From Linderina pennispora (Eukaryota > Kickxellomycota > Kickxellomycetes > Kickxellales > Kickxellaceae), in contig NW_024468249.1 of the NCBI RefSeq assembly GCF_002104995.1, forward strand, positions 992,001 to 1,056,000: a DNA stretch of 64,000 nucleotides, in the 5' to 3' direction. Each line of letters begins with the position of its first letter. The stretch's first letter is position 1. The notes beneath the pieces were generated by a model. The model was not told the DNA's origin and made no database searches. It saw only the letters and a list, made by a program, of their open reading frames with translations. Made by a program: the position numbers and the translations under genes. Positions 19,724 to 30,477 of this stretch are shown piece after piece.

Positions 19724-22331
19724 ACAGGGACACCTTTTACCAGGGTAGATGTCGCTGCTTGGGAGGCTGATAATAACTGAGGCGTACATGGTTCGAGTCA
19801 AGAGAAGAGAAAAATAAATGGTGCTAGTGTTTAAGGGGTAGGGAGGATGGCTGTCTGTCATTTATAGTCTGTACGTTTGGAGAACGCTATGCCCTTGTTT
19901 CCTGTTCAGCAATTCTGTCAGCATGCTGACAAGTGGAGCCTATTTTTCTGAGTCGCCACTGGGTAGGTTGTGCAGGCATCCTGTTGAAGAGGAAGGGGAA
20001 TCCGACTGGCATTTGTTTTGTCTAAGGACGTAGGCGCAGCTGTGAGGACAAGAGCACACATACCCAGCACTTTTGGCCGCTTTCTGATATGCAAGAAACC
20101 AATTTGCACACCACATACGCTCGACAATCCTGCCCACATTTCCGTTTCTTGTCTAAAGTCTAATTGGATGTCCTGAAGCCTGGTGGTAAAGCAAGCGACA
20201 CTGCTTTTCTCAAGAATCCAACTCGGAGAAACTCACCTTGTGGTTCTGAACCAGGGCAGCCCATGGAGAATTTGCTCCAGGCTTCCTAGGATCTGCGATA
20301 CCCAAGGGTAGCTCTAGGCACAAGCGAGTATCGCATATCCACTACATATGTCAATATATATTTCAGAATACACTGGGACCCACAGTCCGACCTACGGTAT
20401 CAAGAGAGCCAAAATGAATATATAATCACCTTTGTCGGGTACGCCCTCCCATGACGCCTTTCTATCGATGGCAAGGCACCTTGGGACCACCCTTCACTAG
20501 CCTGATCATATTGCAGTGAAGATATTATGTATAGAAATTGCAAACAGTTTCTTGGTGAACGGGATGTCGAAAACCTGGACAATGGAATCCATAATAATGT
20601 TGCCATTGCAGATTACCAGAACGCATAGCTACAGCATCTGGTAGCCATGCATTTGCATATGTTACGCACCATAAGAGTCGCCGGGTTTCCTTTTCGTCGG
20701 GAGTGTCCCTGGAGGAAGCTAAAGTAACACTTATCTGGGCGGTGCAATAAACTATCCAAGAAGATATCTACACCAGTGTTCAAATAAAAAGCAGTACTCT
20801 GCGTACGTGGTATTGCCAAGTGCCATTTGAACAGAAAAGGGCGATAAATCCAACCAGTAGTTTCTCACTGCGCTGACTACCTATTTTGGCACCTGCTCAA
20901 TGGCTGCTGAATGGGTACTTGTCCAGGTGTATGCTTACCCAGCTGCTCGCATTGGGATTGACAAACACAAGAATTACTGTTTGTTTTTCTGGATACCGCA
21001 GCAGCTGTGCTCTCTTTTTTGTTTTCAAACCGTGCGTCATAGGTGGAGAGTGCCAATAATACCAGCGCCATGTGCATATTCGGATATGCTTACTCGGTGA
21101 CAAACATGGCCACTGTGAAGAAATCAAGAGAATGGCGCTGGAGGACAACACCGAACCAAACCTGCTGTCTTCTCTAACAGAATGAGGGTTGTAACATACT
21201 CCTCCAATGTCTCTTCATGGATGTACTCCCTTTCCAGCATCCTATTATGTTTTCTCCGGGTATTCTCGGCTTTATGATACACCCCGTGTTCTAATAGGGT
21301 CCTGAGTGTACATCTGCAAGCAGAGGGAATGATACGGCTATACAGGGAGCACCACATGGGAAAGGAATGTATCCGGTTTTTGGAACAGACAAATGCTCCA
21401 CTTTGTCGAGAATCTTATCAGCATTTCCTGGCTCATTTTGGAGCTCATTGCGGTGCTATTTGGATAGAAAGCGTAGCATTCAGCTATTGTTGCCTTTATA
21501 ACTGCGGAGAATGATATCACAACGAACCTCTACATGCATATGTCAGTGTCAGGTTCTGCACAAATTGCACCATGCTTGTTGTCTAAATTTGCTACTATTG
21601 AAATCCTGCGCTAGTATTGCCGCGACAACGATGTGCATATAAAATGGAATGACGGATGGCAAGAAAGCGACCGCTGTCTATTGCATCCCCTTCTGATGTA
21701 GTGTTTCTCGCTTGCATCATGTGAGCAGCGGAGGGAAGAATTAAAGGGGCACGCAGAAAATGTCAGATGAAAAAGAGGTTTTCCTCACTTTGGCATAAAT
21801 GCCTAATGGTATAGGAAGGGAAATCAGCATATTTCGTTACTGTTCTCCATCAATGCCTTCGTCTATTCCATCTCCAGGTATACCCTAGTAGTTCACCGCT
21901 GGCGGGGGGCAAGAATTTATAGATTACCAAGGCTGGGACTGCGCAAGCTTCAGACGCGATACCAACCCAGCAACTGAATGTAACTGGTCTCGATATTGTG
22001 CCAACAGCGGTTGTAGGTGGTGGTCGGCATTCATCAAGGGTAGTGGAGGTGGCACACCTGTTCCCAAGCGAACTTGCTACAGAGAAACCATTGGCAAACT
22101 GACTAGAGTCCGTTTTGGCCAGGATCTGGTAGGAGGCAGGTACTCTGGCAGATAGAAAAATGGTCTAGTCTACTGCCCACCATGCTTCGACAATTTGTTG
22201 TTTCCAGCAGCTATGCAGGCCAATATTGAATGACTGGAGTGCTCAGGTGTAGTCTTAGAAAACTATTTGGAAACTGTGCAGTATCTCCTATTTATGCATT
22301 TTGCGGATTCTGGCTGACCAAAGGAACGGGG
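19724..22331. other. Gene-poor block after the retrotransposon
   Basis: About 2.6 kb with only short, unrelated frames (none above 85 codons) on either strand and no recognisable domain. Near the left end, 19747-19803 resembles part of a tRNA: TAATAA-type anticodon loop at 19771-19776 and a GTTCGAGTC T-loop (B box) at 19791-19799, but no acceptor stem can be paired. I regard it as at best a relic. The rest shows nothing I can identify. Confidence 0.5.
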
Positions 22332-22605
22332 CCTCTGCATCTTGCAATGTGCTGCATTGCTAGATACTAGCATTGGAGCCATGTGTATGGCTGACGATCC
22401 AATATGTGCACTATAGGGGGCCTACTGGCTATTTGACTAAAGGTGGCATTTGGTGGCACATGTCGATATCTCACGAGTCTAGCTTTTTTGCTGATCGTGG
22501 TCAAATAGCCTGTAGAAACCCTTGGACTATTATGTTGGATCATCAGCCTTAAACATGGCTCCAATGCTGGTATCTAGCAATGCAGCACATTGCAAGATGC
22601 AGAGG
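22332..22605. repeat. 274-bp imperfect palindrome (foldback)
   Basis: Arms 22332-22437 and 22500-22605 are reverse complements with no net indel: 106 bp each, about 83 percent identical by eye overall and 63 of the outer 66 positions matching. The spacer is 62 bp. There is no obvious target duplication outside the arms, and no coding capacity. It could be a MITE or foldback element remnant, or two inverted copies of a small repeat. It lies about 175 bp from the 3' end of the PPR gene. Confidence 0.85.
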
Positions 22606-22779
22606 GTCATTCTCTCTAGCCTGTCCAATTCTGTAATAGGAGTAAGCGGGTAGCACCGAGCTATTTCTGGATAGTTTTGTATTGCCACGTTGGGGTGATC
22701 CAACCCTTTAGCCTTGGTCTGTGTTGCTGCTGGGGACGACATACCAATATACACTGTTAGTACTCCTTAACCAAATATA

Positions 22780-25700
22780 TTATTTGAATAGCTGGAATGT
22801 AGAGTGTCGTGTTTTCTTGCCCCGAGATCGCGCTATATCCTCGATTTCGTCCCTCTCGTGTCTAGTCAGCCTAACGGGGAGCCTGGTGATACTGATGTCT
22901 TCCTTACGGGCCAGCAAATAAGCCCTCTCCCACACCGCGTACCAATGAGCCAGCCGTTCTGATGAATAATTGACCTTCGCAACATCAGGGCTGGACAACG
23001 TCTGTAGTTGTCGCAGCTCGTCAAGATACCCTCTTACCATGTGGGATGTACATTTTGCCCAGTTGAGCTTTGGGAGAATAGTCACAGCTTTGGGTAGGAT
23101 CTTGTCCTGTGACAGTGCAAGAATCCCAGTGGCTAACGATTCAGCCTTCGCCATATCTCGGTATTCGACAACACACGTGTATATCGAAATCATCTTCTGC
23201 GAGCCTGCAGTTGTTGGGCGCAAGCCATCTAGCTCACGCAGCCGATCCATTTCTATCTGTCGCTTCACCTCTTCGATATTGTAGGCAGGGTCAGGTACTC
23301 TGCCATATCTGTCGCGCGGATGCCATACCTGTGGTGTGATATAGTAAGGAATCGCGAGATGATATAGCTTGGCATTTGGCGACAGTTTGTCTGTAAATGG
23401 CGAGTAGGCATGTCTATGCTTGAGGAATAAGGGCAAAGCAGTCAAGCGGTACCCCTTGAACCAGTGCTCTGCCAGGGCGCGCTCACCAAATTCTACAGCT
23501 GCAGAAATGAAAAGTGCCCATGTTGCAGCAGATAGTTGGTAAGAAGGATGATGCCGTTCGAAATGAGGCATGCTTTGGATAGCCGTGGGAGCAACGGTCT
23601 CGAATAGATGTCGAATAAGGTCCATTTTTCCAGACATGCGGAGGACATTAAGCACAGTGTTGATGAAGTAATCCGTCACTCGAGGGTTTGACCGATAGGA
23701 TCCATAAAGCATGCAGAGACCGATCTGTACCAGCTGCTCATTGCGCTCCTCCTGGTCTACAGTGGCGAGAAACGGATCGGCAGGAGACTGGCCCGTCGGG
23801 GGAAGCGTTGGATCAAGCCCATAGAGAGTGTTAGCAGAGGCAGACCAGTTTGCACGCAGAACAGGAAGCGGTGTATCCGAAGATTTAAGGGCAGAAAGGA
23901 GGTCACCCGCAGCCTGCGGATTTGGAAAGCTGCCGATATCGATGATCTTGTTGTAGTAGCTGGCCGCCGCTTCAATCTCACCAAGTCGGGAATAGGCGAC
24001 GATTGCGTGAGACCAGATTGATCTAGCATATAGGATCCGCTCGCGAGCACTGCTGAACGACGGATTGCACATAGACTCAAGGAATTCGGGCATATGGTCA
24101 CGGAATATCGGCTCCCATTGGTCACGACTGCCATGATTGACCAGGTCAATAACCAGAAGTGTGAGCTGCTTTAAGGCAGGAATCTCGAAGCGTCGGCGAC
24201 AGGCAAGATACCACCGGGCTTTCTCCCTGATTGGCGACTCGTTGTTGATTTTGCTAGCTGCAAGGATGCCTTCCTTGGTAATTCTCCATCGACTCCTTGG
24301 AACCTGGCCGGTTGCCACTACCATTGCTGCAGCTCTTTCCTTCTCTGACAACTGCTCATATGCTGACGCTCTCCTGATCTGCTCAATCTCCGGAAGCAGG
24401 TCGCCTGTGCTAATGTCGACAATCGGCAGGCGAGCCTCGAGCAAGAGCTGGTTTGCCATAGTGAGTGTTGGTGGCGGGATCTTGGCCTGGGCAATGAATG
24501 CCAGCTTTAGCACCAGCAGTGCTTTGCGTGCATCATCGTCAATGGTCGTTTGGCGAGTCTCCCTGGTAACCAACTCGAGTACACACTGCCAAAATGCACT
24601 ATCCGAACGTTCCGGGAAATGTTTTTCCAGCTTCAGCTGCAGCTGGTCACTAGGCGTCATATCTGTCTCGATGAACAGCTTCCACCCCAATGCTGCATCG
24701 CTGATTTTGACCGGTACTCGCTTTGCACTCTGGGGAATCCGATCCAGCACCTCATCGACAGCTGCGAGTGCCACTCTCCGTACCTGCAAGAGACTCAAAA
24801 GGTCATGGCGGCATATAATGGAGAAAAGCTCATCATGCACCTGCGCACGGACTGCGTTGCCAAGAACTCTCGAATAGAACGTGTACTTGATTAGCCGTGC
24901 ATTCCATTCTGCCATAGAGAAGCCGTGTATCCGGTCGCCGGAACAAACAAGTGCTTCGACGAGCTCGCTGACTGGGTGCTGCCCGCTCGGCACTGGTTGC
25001 CGGTATATACGCTGTGTGTAAATAAAGACATCGTCCAGCCAGCTATTAGTGATATTATGAGCTGCCTTGGGATAATAATGCACAAGCTCCCGGAGCCTCT
25101 CAGCACAGGCCTTGGCCTCGACAACGCTGCCTTTTGCCAGTGCAATTCGCATGAGAGCTTTCAGGGCGTTACTATGGAGCATTGGGGTATCGCTGTTCAT
25201 GTTCTCGGCGTCAACTATTTTCCATGCCTCCTCCCACCGGCCAGCCTTTGGGAGCGCCCACAGTATACGGCTCATGTTGCGATAGCGCGGCTGCTCAGAA
25301 TAGATGACATCCTTCGCCACAACGCCTCGACCGCCGTCAATATGAGCACCTCGCATAATCTCCAGAAAAAGCTTAACGCCCAAGTCCAGATAGTCGCACT
25401 CCACAACAAGGCGATTCAGTATGTCGAAGTGGTTGGGCGTGAAGGCGACAAACTCCCTGTATTTGGCGTCAACGATAAAGTCAACCACGTTGCTTACGTC
25501 CTCGCTTCCAAGCTGCGCCAGTGAATACTGGTAGAATGGATCGGCGGCTGTGCTTCGAATCGCCTGGAGCTCTCCGGTAGTGATGACGTGCGGGTTTTCG
25601 ATATGCTCCTCATGCTTTAACCGCCACTCCTCTGCGGTTGCGCTAACTGGGTCAGGCATAACTCGCACCGACTGGATCTGGCTCCACTCAGCTTGCCACA

Positions 25701-26815
25701 GGGATCTGAACTCACTAAACAGCGCCTCGGCCTTGCTCGGCCTGTTGACCCTGTAGTATAGCGACATCATCGACGCATAAATGTTGCCAGCATGCTTGAA
25801 CCTGCCATGGCTCTTCATTATCCCAAACAGCCATTCAGCATCTGCTACACGTTCGCGCACGCACAGGGCCCGTACCAGGACCGAGAAGAAGCCAATCTGC
25901 GAAACAAAGGAGCGGTCTGCCAAAGTGCGTGCAATCTCCATCGCAGTATCAAGCGGATCAACTGCAAGAGCAGCGTTTGCTTGGCGCTTCTGGTCTGCCG
26001 AGAGCTCGTCTATGCGTGATTGCAGCTCGTTGAGCGGGATCTGGTTTGACTCCAACTTCGAGACATTGAGCCTCTCCAGCTGCAAGATAAGCCGCTTTCT
26101 CTGCAGTTTCACGTAACCGCTGTCGTTGGTAAGTCGCAAATCGGCGACAGTTTTGAGATGCTCCTTGTGCATGATCGCCACCGCATCGACATATCCGTTA
26201 TAGCTGCTGTTGGCAAGGAATTCAGCAGTATCAGAAAGCACCGGCGAATCGATCTCCCACCCTTGTGACTTTGCGTAGCCGTAGATATCGAGGACCGCCT
26301 GTGCATCGATACGCGGAAGGTTCCCAGATTCGTCTGCCTTTGTAATGACCTTCAGCAGATCCTGGCACACCTGCCTACTCATAAGCTGCGACTGGAACGG
26401 CTGCTCCGAAGGAGGCAACCTACGTGGGTCTCTGACTGGCTCTCGCATTCTCTTCACGATCTCAATAAGATATTTGTTGTCTGTTAGAGATCGCGCCTCA
26501 GTTAAACAGTGCAGAGCGTCTTCGGCTGTCTTGATCCGCCTCTTTTGAAGCGACTTCATCAAAAGTAAAGACGGTGTTAGGCAAGTAGCTTGGAGTAAGG
26601 GTTTTAAAACTAGACACCTGAACGCTCCTGTCTAGAATGCCTGCAGTGACAGTGCTGCTATGCCGAGTAGGAGCGGCTCGCGACAAGGCCAAGAGTTTTG
26701 GTGACAGGATAAAGCTAGCGGCTGCTCGTGGAAACTGAATTCCCTGCCTACGCCCAAGCAGCACAGGCAACTGCCGCTGCTGAGGGAGCGTAAACGCTAA
26801 AATGCGACTGGTCAT
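22780..26815 (-). CDS. Large mitochondrial PPR protein
   Basis: Two exons: 26618-26815 and 22780-26553, with a 64-nt intron (26554-26617; GTGTCTAG donor after CAG, CCTAAC branch site, GAAG acceptor). Joined, it encodes about 1,323 residues. Exon 1 gives a 66-residue N-terminus rich in Arg, Ser and Leu and without a cluster of acids, a good mitochondrial presequence that the long exon alone lacks. The body is helical with pentatricopeptide-like repeats, clearest at VLVRALCVRERVADAEWLFG and IYASMMSLYYRVNRPSKAEA. PPR proteins bind organellar RNA and act in its processing, stability or translation. The RNA target cannot be told. Fungal homologues of this size are poorly characterised. Confidence 0.75.
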
Positions 26816-27305
26816 TTAGAAGGAAAGCCAATGTAGTTCGAATGACTAGGAAAGCGAGGGAGAAAATTGCCTGGTGCTTCCTGAGCCTGGAAACTGCTGC
26901 TATCAGCAAAATTCCGTCCCAAAGCTTTGGTGTCAGCGCCGTCAGGGCAACCAATCGCATCACGAAAAGCGGCCGGGCTGACGCTTTGTTGCCGAGATCA
27001 GCAGGCGGGTGATCTGGCTCCAAAGGTACTGCTCGGGTCCTCGCAGCGACAGAACTGCCGTCGAGTTTCATGAGTGGACCACTAGTGAGCTGCACCATGA
27101 CACCAGCGCCGATATCACAAGGTTGTGCCTGCGGACTGCGCCTAACAGTGATCCACTAATTGCTGTTGACTTCTAATTAGAGTGTGATCACCATGTCGCG
27201 ATTGGTGTTTTCCGAGCCCTTCGCGCTTAGACTTGCAGCGCCAGGAGAAAAAAAACTCTCCTCACCTTCCCGCCTTTTAGCCAGCATTGCAGTGAATTCC
27301 ACATA
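26816..27305. other. Intergenic: divergent promoter
   Basis: 490 bp between the divergent PPR and Gag1-like starts. Open frames here on the minus strand have no recognisable similarity. No clear TATA box. Nothing else seen. Confidence 0.5.
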
Positions 27306-27623
27306 ATGGCCGACTCTATCACAACCAAACCGCTTATTGGATTGGAGCACTGGAAAGCGCAGAACGCGCGGTGGCGGGCGGGCACAAAGCCCAAGGGTGT
27401 TGCAGAGCCCCTGACACCAGGCAGCCTTGACGGGACATACTCTGAAGGACGTGTGAACCCGCGTATGTACACGAGCATATTCCGCGGCCTCATTGTGGAC
27501 AAGCGCCGGCTAAAGAAACCGCTGCCCCTGAGGGATGCGATACCGATGCTTGTGCACGGGTGGAAGCGCGCAGGGGTGTGGCCGACAGAGTACACGCAGC
27601 GACCACCGCCTGACGGGCTCTAA
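27306..27623 (+). CDS. Small Gag1-like clamp-domain (DUF4050-type) protein
   Basis: A compact 105-residue frame starting at ATG 27306. Features are a WKAQNARWRAGTKPKG region near the N-terminus and a conserved-looking C-terminal half: YTSIFRGLIVDKRRLKKPLP followed by a stretch of DAIPMLVHGWKRAGVWPTE. The pattern of a helix with KPL, then hGWKxxGhWP near the C-terminus, resembles the fungal DUF4050/Gag1-like clamp family, but I recall that family only by pattern. Function unknown to me. The ATG follows a stretch of A-rich leader. DNMT2 begins about 230 bp downstream on the same strand. Confidence 0.55.
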   Translation: MADSITTKPLIGLEHWKAQNARWRAGTKPKGVAEPLTPGSLDGTYSEGRVNPRMYTSIFRGLIVDKRRLKKPLPLRDAIPMLVHGWKRAGVWPTEYTQRPPPDGL

Positions 27624-27849
27624 GCGATACTAGTTTCCAAGCGACTGTTTTTTGTACTTTAGTAAACTGCGTGTGCGACATCATGCTCGTTGTGGTGAGG
27701 GTTTCTGGTGTTTGCCAGGCGCGTGGGGGGGAGGACCCATTGTGCATGTGTGGCGAAAAGGACCCATTATCGGGTGGAGTTCTGGAACCTGGGCCCGATT
27801 GGGAAGTGGCCCGGCGAAGATGAGGCGTCAGCGCCATATTCAAGTTTTG

Positions 27850-28932
27850 ATGATGGATGATCCGGTCGTGTGCCTCGAGTTTTTCAGCGGAATCGGCGGC
27901 CTGCACTATGGCTTTGAGCAGAGCGGCATACCAGGCACCGTTGCCATGGCGTTTGACATGAATGAGAACGCCAACACAGTGTACGAGCACAATTTTGGTC
28001 TCCGTCCAAACAACCGCGCAATCGATTATCTGGAGACCGCCGATATCGACAAGTACAGCGCAAACTGCTGGCTCCTGAGCCCACCGTGCCAGCCGTACAC
28101 ACGTGGGGGCAAGTATCTGGATGATGAAGACGATCGGGCACGCGGGTTGATTCACCTGATCGAGATGCTGCCCAAGCTACGGAACGTGCCCCGGTACGTG
28201 TTTCTGGAGAATGTGATGAACTTTGAAAACTCCCAGTCTAGGACCAGGCTGGTGGAGACGCTAGGGACGCTTGGGTTTGAGGTTAACGAGTGTCTGGTTT
28301 CGCCAGTGCAGATGGGGGTGCCGAATAACCGGCTCAGATATTTTTTGATCGCACAGCGGCGGTGGGCAGCGGACGACGTGGAGAATGCAGCTCGGACTAC
28401 CAAGTATCTTGCCAGGGGCGCCGATGCTGTGCATAAGGACTGGCCGTTTGGACCGGCAGTCAAGTCTATAGACGCTGTCTGTGCCATTCCGCTCAGCTCG
28501 TATATTGACGCGAGCCTGGATGCTGTTGAGTCTCTCAGGGTGCCTCAGTCGGCGATCTTGAAGCGGCAGCGGCTGGAATTCGACATTGTCAGGGCGTCGT
28601 CTGCACAGACGTCGACGTTTACCAAGTCGTATGGGTCACGGAACCTGATCGGATCCGGGTCGCTGCTGCAGACGAGGAACCTGGACGTGGTGGAGAATGG
28701 ATTTGGAGCTCCCGAGCGGCTGCTTGATTTGGGGATCCGGTTCTTCTCACCCAAGGAGGTTGCGCTGCTGCATCACTTCCCGTACCGCGCGGCGGATTCG
28801 CCTGTGGCCGATGGCAGGCATTACCTGGGATTCCCAGCGTCGCTCACGCAGCGGCAGCAGCTGCAGCTCCTTGGCAACAGCCTCAACGTCAAGGTGGTCG
28901 CTGAGCTCATCAGGCACATACTGTTTGCGTAG
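27850..28932 (+). CDS. TRDMT1: DNMT2-type tRNA (cytosine-5) methyltransferase
   Basis: 360 residues from ATG 27850. Motif I is CLEFFSGIGGLHYGFEQSG; motif IV has the catalytic Cys80 in SPPCQPYTRGG; motif VI is FLENVMNFE (about 118); motif VIII NNRLRYFLIAQRR; motif X is QLLGNSLNVKVVAELI near the C-terminus. DNMT2 methylates C38 of tRNA-Asp and related tRNAs. The family signature CFT before KxYG is TFT here (Thr256), a visible departure. Alternative upstream ATG at 27820 would add 10 residues. It converges on LIA1 with 31 bp between stop codons. Presence of this gene excludes Saccharomyces-type yeasts. Confidence 0.93.
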   Translation: MMDDPVVCLEFFSGIGGLHYGFEQSGIPGTVAMAFDMNENANTVYEHNFGLRPNNRAIDYLETADIDKYSANCWLLSPPCQPYTRGGKYLDDEDDRARGLIHLIEMLPKLRNVPRYVFLENVMNFENSQSRTRLVETLGTLGFEVNECLVSPVQMGVPNNRLRYFLIAQRRWAADDVENAARTTKYLARGADAVHKDWPFGPAVKSIDAVCAIPLSSYIDASLDAVESLRVPQSAILKRQRLEFDIVRASSAQTSTFTKSYGSRNLIGSGSLLQTRNLDVVENGFGAPERLLDLGIRFFSPKEVALLHHFPYRAADSPVADGRHYLGFPASLTQRQQLQLLGNSLNVKVVAELIRHILFA

Positions 28933-28963
28933 CTTGGCATGTTAAGAAAAAATATAGATGCTT

Positions 28964-29953
28964 TTAAGCGCTAACAAGCTCGGCCGACTTTTCGGCATCA
29001 GGGATGATGGCATACTGGAACTCGTCGCTGTTCTCGTGCTCGTACATGTCCAACGCAACAAGGCAGCTGTCGCGGACGACGGGCTCGGGGTCGTTGATGT
29101 ACTTGTTCAGGATCTCGTTGCATTCGGGAGTAGCAATCGATCCCAGGGCCTCGGCGGCCTCGTGGCGGACCATGGGGGCCTCGTCCACCTTGCCCAGGAC
29201 GCGGGCCAGGGCAGGCACGCTGGCGGGGTGCTGCATCTCGCCGAAAATAAAGCCGATCTCGTGGCGGAACAGCGCCGAGCTCTTGTCCAGCTCCATGCCC
29301 TCGCACAGCGCCAGCACGGCCTCGTCAGTGCCAATCTCGCGCAGCGCGAACATGGCGCGGTAGCGCTTCCACAGGCTGGCCGACTCGTCGCACAGCATGT
29401 CACGCAGCTCGGAGATGGACCTTGTAGACGTGGTGGCCGGTGCCGGATCGATCGAGGCGAACACGTTCGTGGAAACATCTGGCTTGGGGTCAGCCTTCTG
29501 CGCATCCTCCGAGTGGTCGAACTTGATCTTGTCCAGGGCCAGAATGCACGTGTCCGCCAGCGGCTTGCACTCATCGTTGACGTACTTCTCCAGCTCAGGG
29601 ATCGAGGCCAGGCTGGAGATCGCGCCCAGCGACTCGGCAGCCTCGTGGCGGACCATAGCGTTGTTGCTGACCTTGGCCATGGCTGCGTTCAGCGCCGGCA
29701 GCGCGTTGGCGTTGCCCATCTGTCCAAGCACATAGGCCACCTCGTGCTTGAACAGGTCCGAGTCGTCCTCCATGTCAAGGCACTGGCACACGATGTCGAC
29801 GGCCATGTCGTCGCCCATGCCCTTGAGGCTGAACAGCGCGCGGTACCGCTGGAACAGAGGCACTTTGCCTGACTCGTTGAGGATCAGCTCTGCCAGCTTC
29901 GTGTGCGTGGGCGTCCATTTGCTGACAGACTGGGTAATGTGCGTGTTCACCAT
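28964..29953 (-). CDS. LIA1: Deoxyhypusine hydroxylase LIA1
   Basis: A 329-residue HEAT-repeat protein with two halves of four repeats each. The four diiron His-Glu pairs are all present: HE70-71 (LFKHEVAYVLGQ), HE103-104 (VRHEAAESLG), HE231-232 (LFRHEIGFIFGEMQ) and HE264-265 (VRHEAAEALG). It hydroxylates deoxyhypusine on eIF5A, the last step of hypusine formation, in the cytosol. Length equals yeast LIA1 (about 325). The start at 29953 opens directly into conserved sequence. Confidence 0.96.
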   Translation of the reverse strand: MVNTHITQSVSKWTPTHTKLAELILNESGKVPLFQRYRALFSLKGMGDDMAVDIVCQCLDMEDDSDLFKHEVAYVLGQMGNANALPALNAAMAKVSNNAMVRHEAAESLGAISSLASIPELEKYVNDECKPLADTCILALDKIKFDHSEDAQKADPKPDVSTNVFASIDPAPATTSTRSISELRDMLCDESASLWKRYRAMFALREIGTDEAVLALCEGMELDKSSALFRHEIGFIFGEMQHPASVPALARVLGKVDEAPMVRHEAAEALGSIATPECNEILNKYINDPEPVVRDSCLVALDMYEHENSDEFQYAIIPDAEKSAELVSA

Positions 29954-30477
29954 GTCTGCTATCTGTACAAGTTCAATGAAGAGAAAAAAAATTTTTGTTG
30001 AAGAGAGAGGAAAGCAAGGATGACGCCTGAATTTTTTTTTCTTGGTTTCCAGGAGAAAATGCGCCGCGCGCTGATCAGGTTGGGCAGGGAATTCTCAAAA
30101 CCCGCCCCCATCCCCCCAATGCTGTTGCCGGATCATGCGAGGCTCCGGGCTGTTGCTGGTTCTGCTGCTTTCGCTTCTGGGCTCAGTCAAGTTCCGCCCG
30201 TATGCATAGCCGCGCAACACTATGCGCCATATGGTGTATATGCACCTACCGGCCGGCAGCGCTGGCGTCCTGCAGCGGTCTGGTGGTCTACACACTCTAT
30301 CAGGGTCGCTCCCCAATGGCTGGGCGCGCAGGTGCCACCGCAGCCTCACACGTCGGCTTCCCAGCATTTCGGAACCCACCAAGTCTCTCTCTTGCTCCGT
30401 CCGGGAAACATGGTTGTTGGGCTCTGCGTTGTACACAAGTGTCGATGATTCAATTCTCGTCAAGCACAGAAAGACAC
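29954..30477. other. Intergenic: LIA1 promoter and RAD50 3' end
   Basis: 524 bp upstream of LIA1 and downstream of RAD50. Open frames on both strands overlap each other and have no recognisable domain. Nothing else seen. Confidence 0.5.

Noticed and set aside
20400-21520. Series of short minus-strand frames that could be fragments of one old gene.
   Set aside because: No shared domain, no splice sites linking them and no similarity I recognise.
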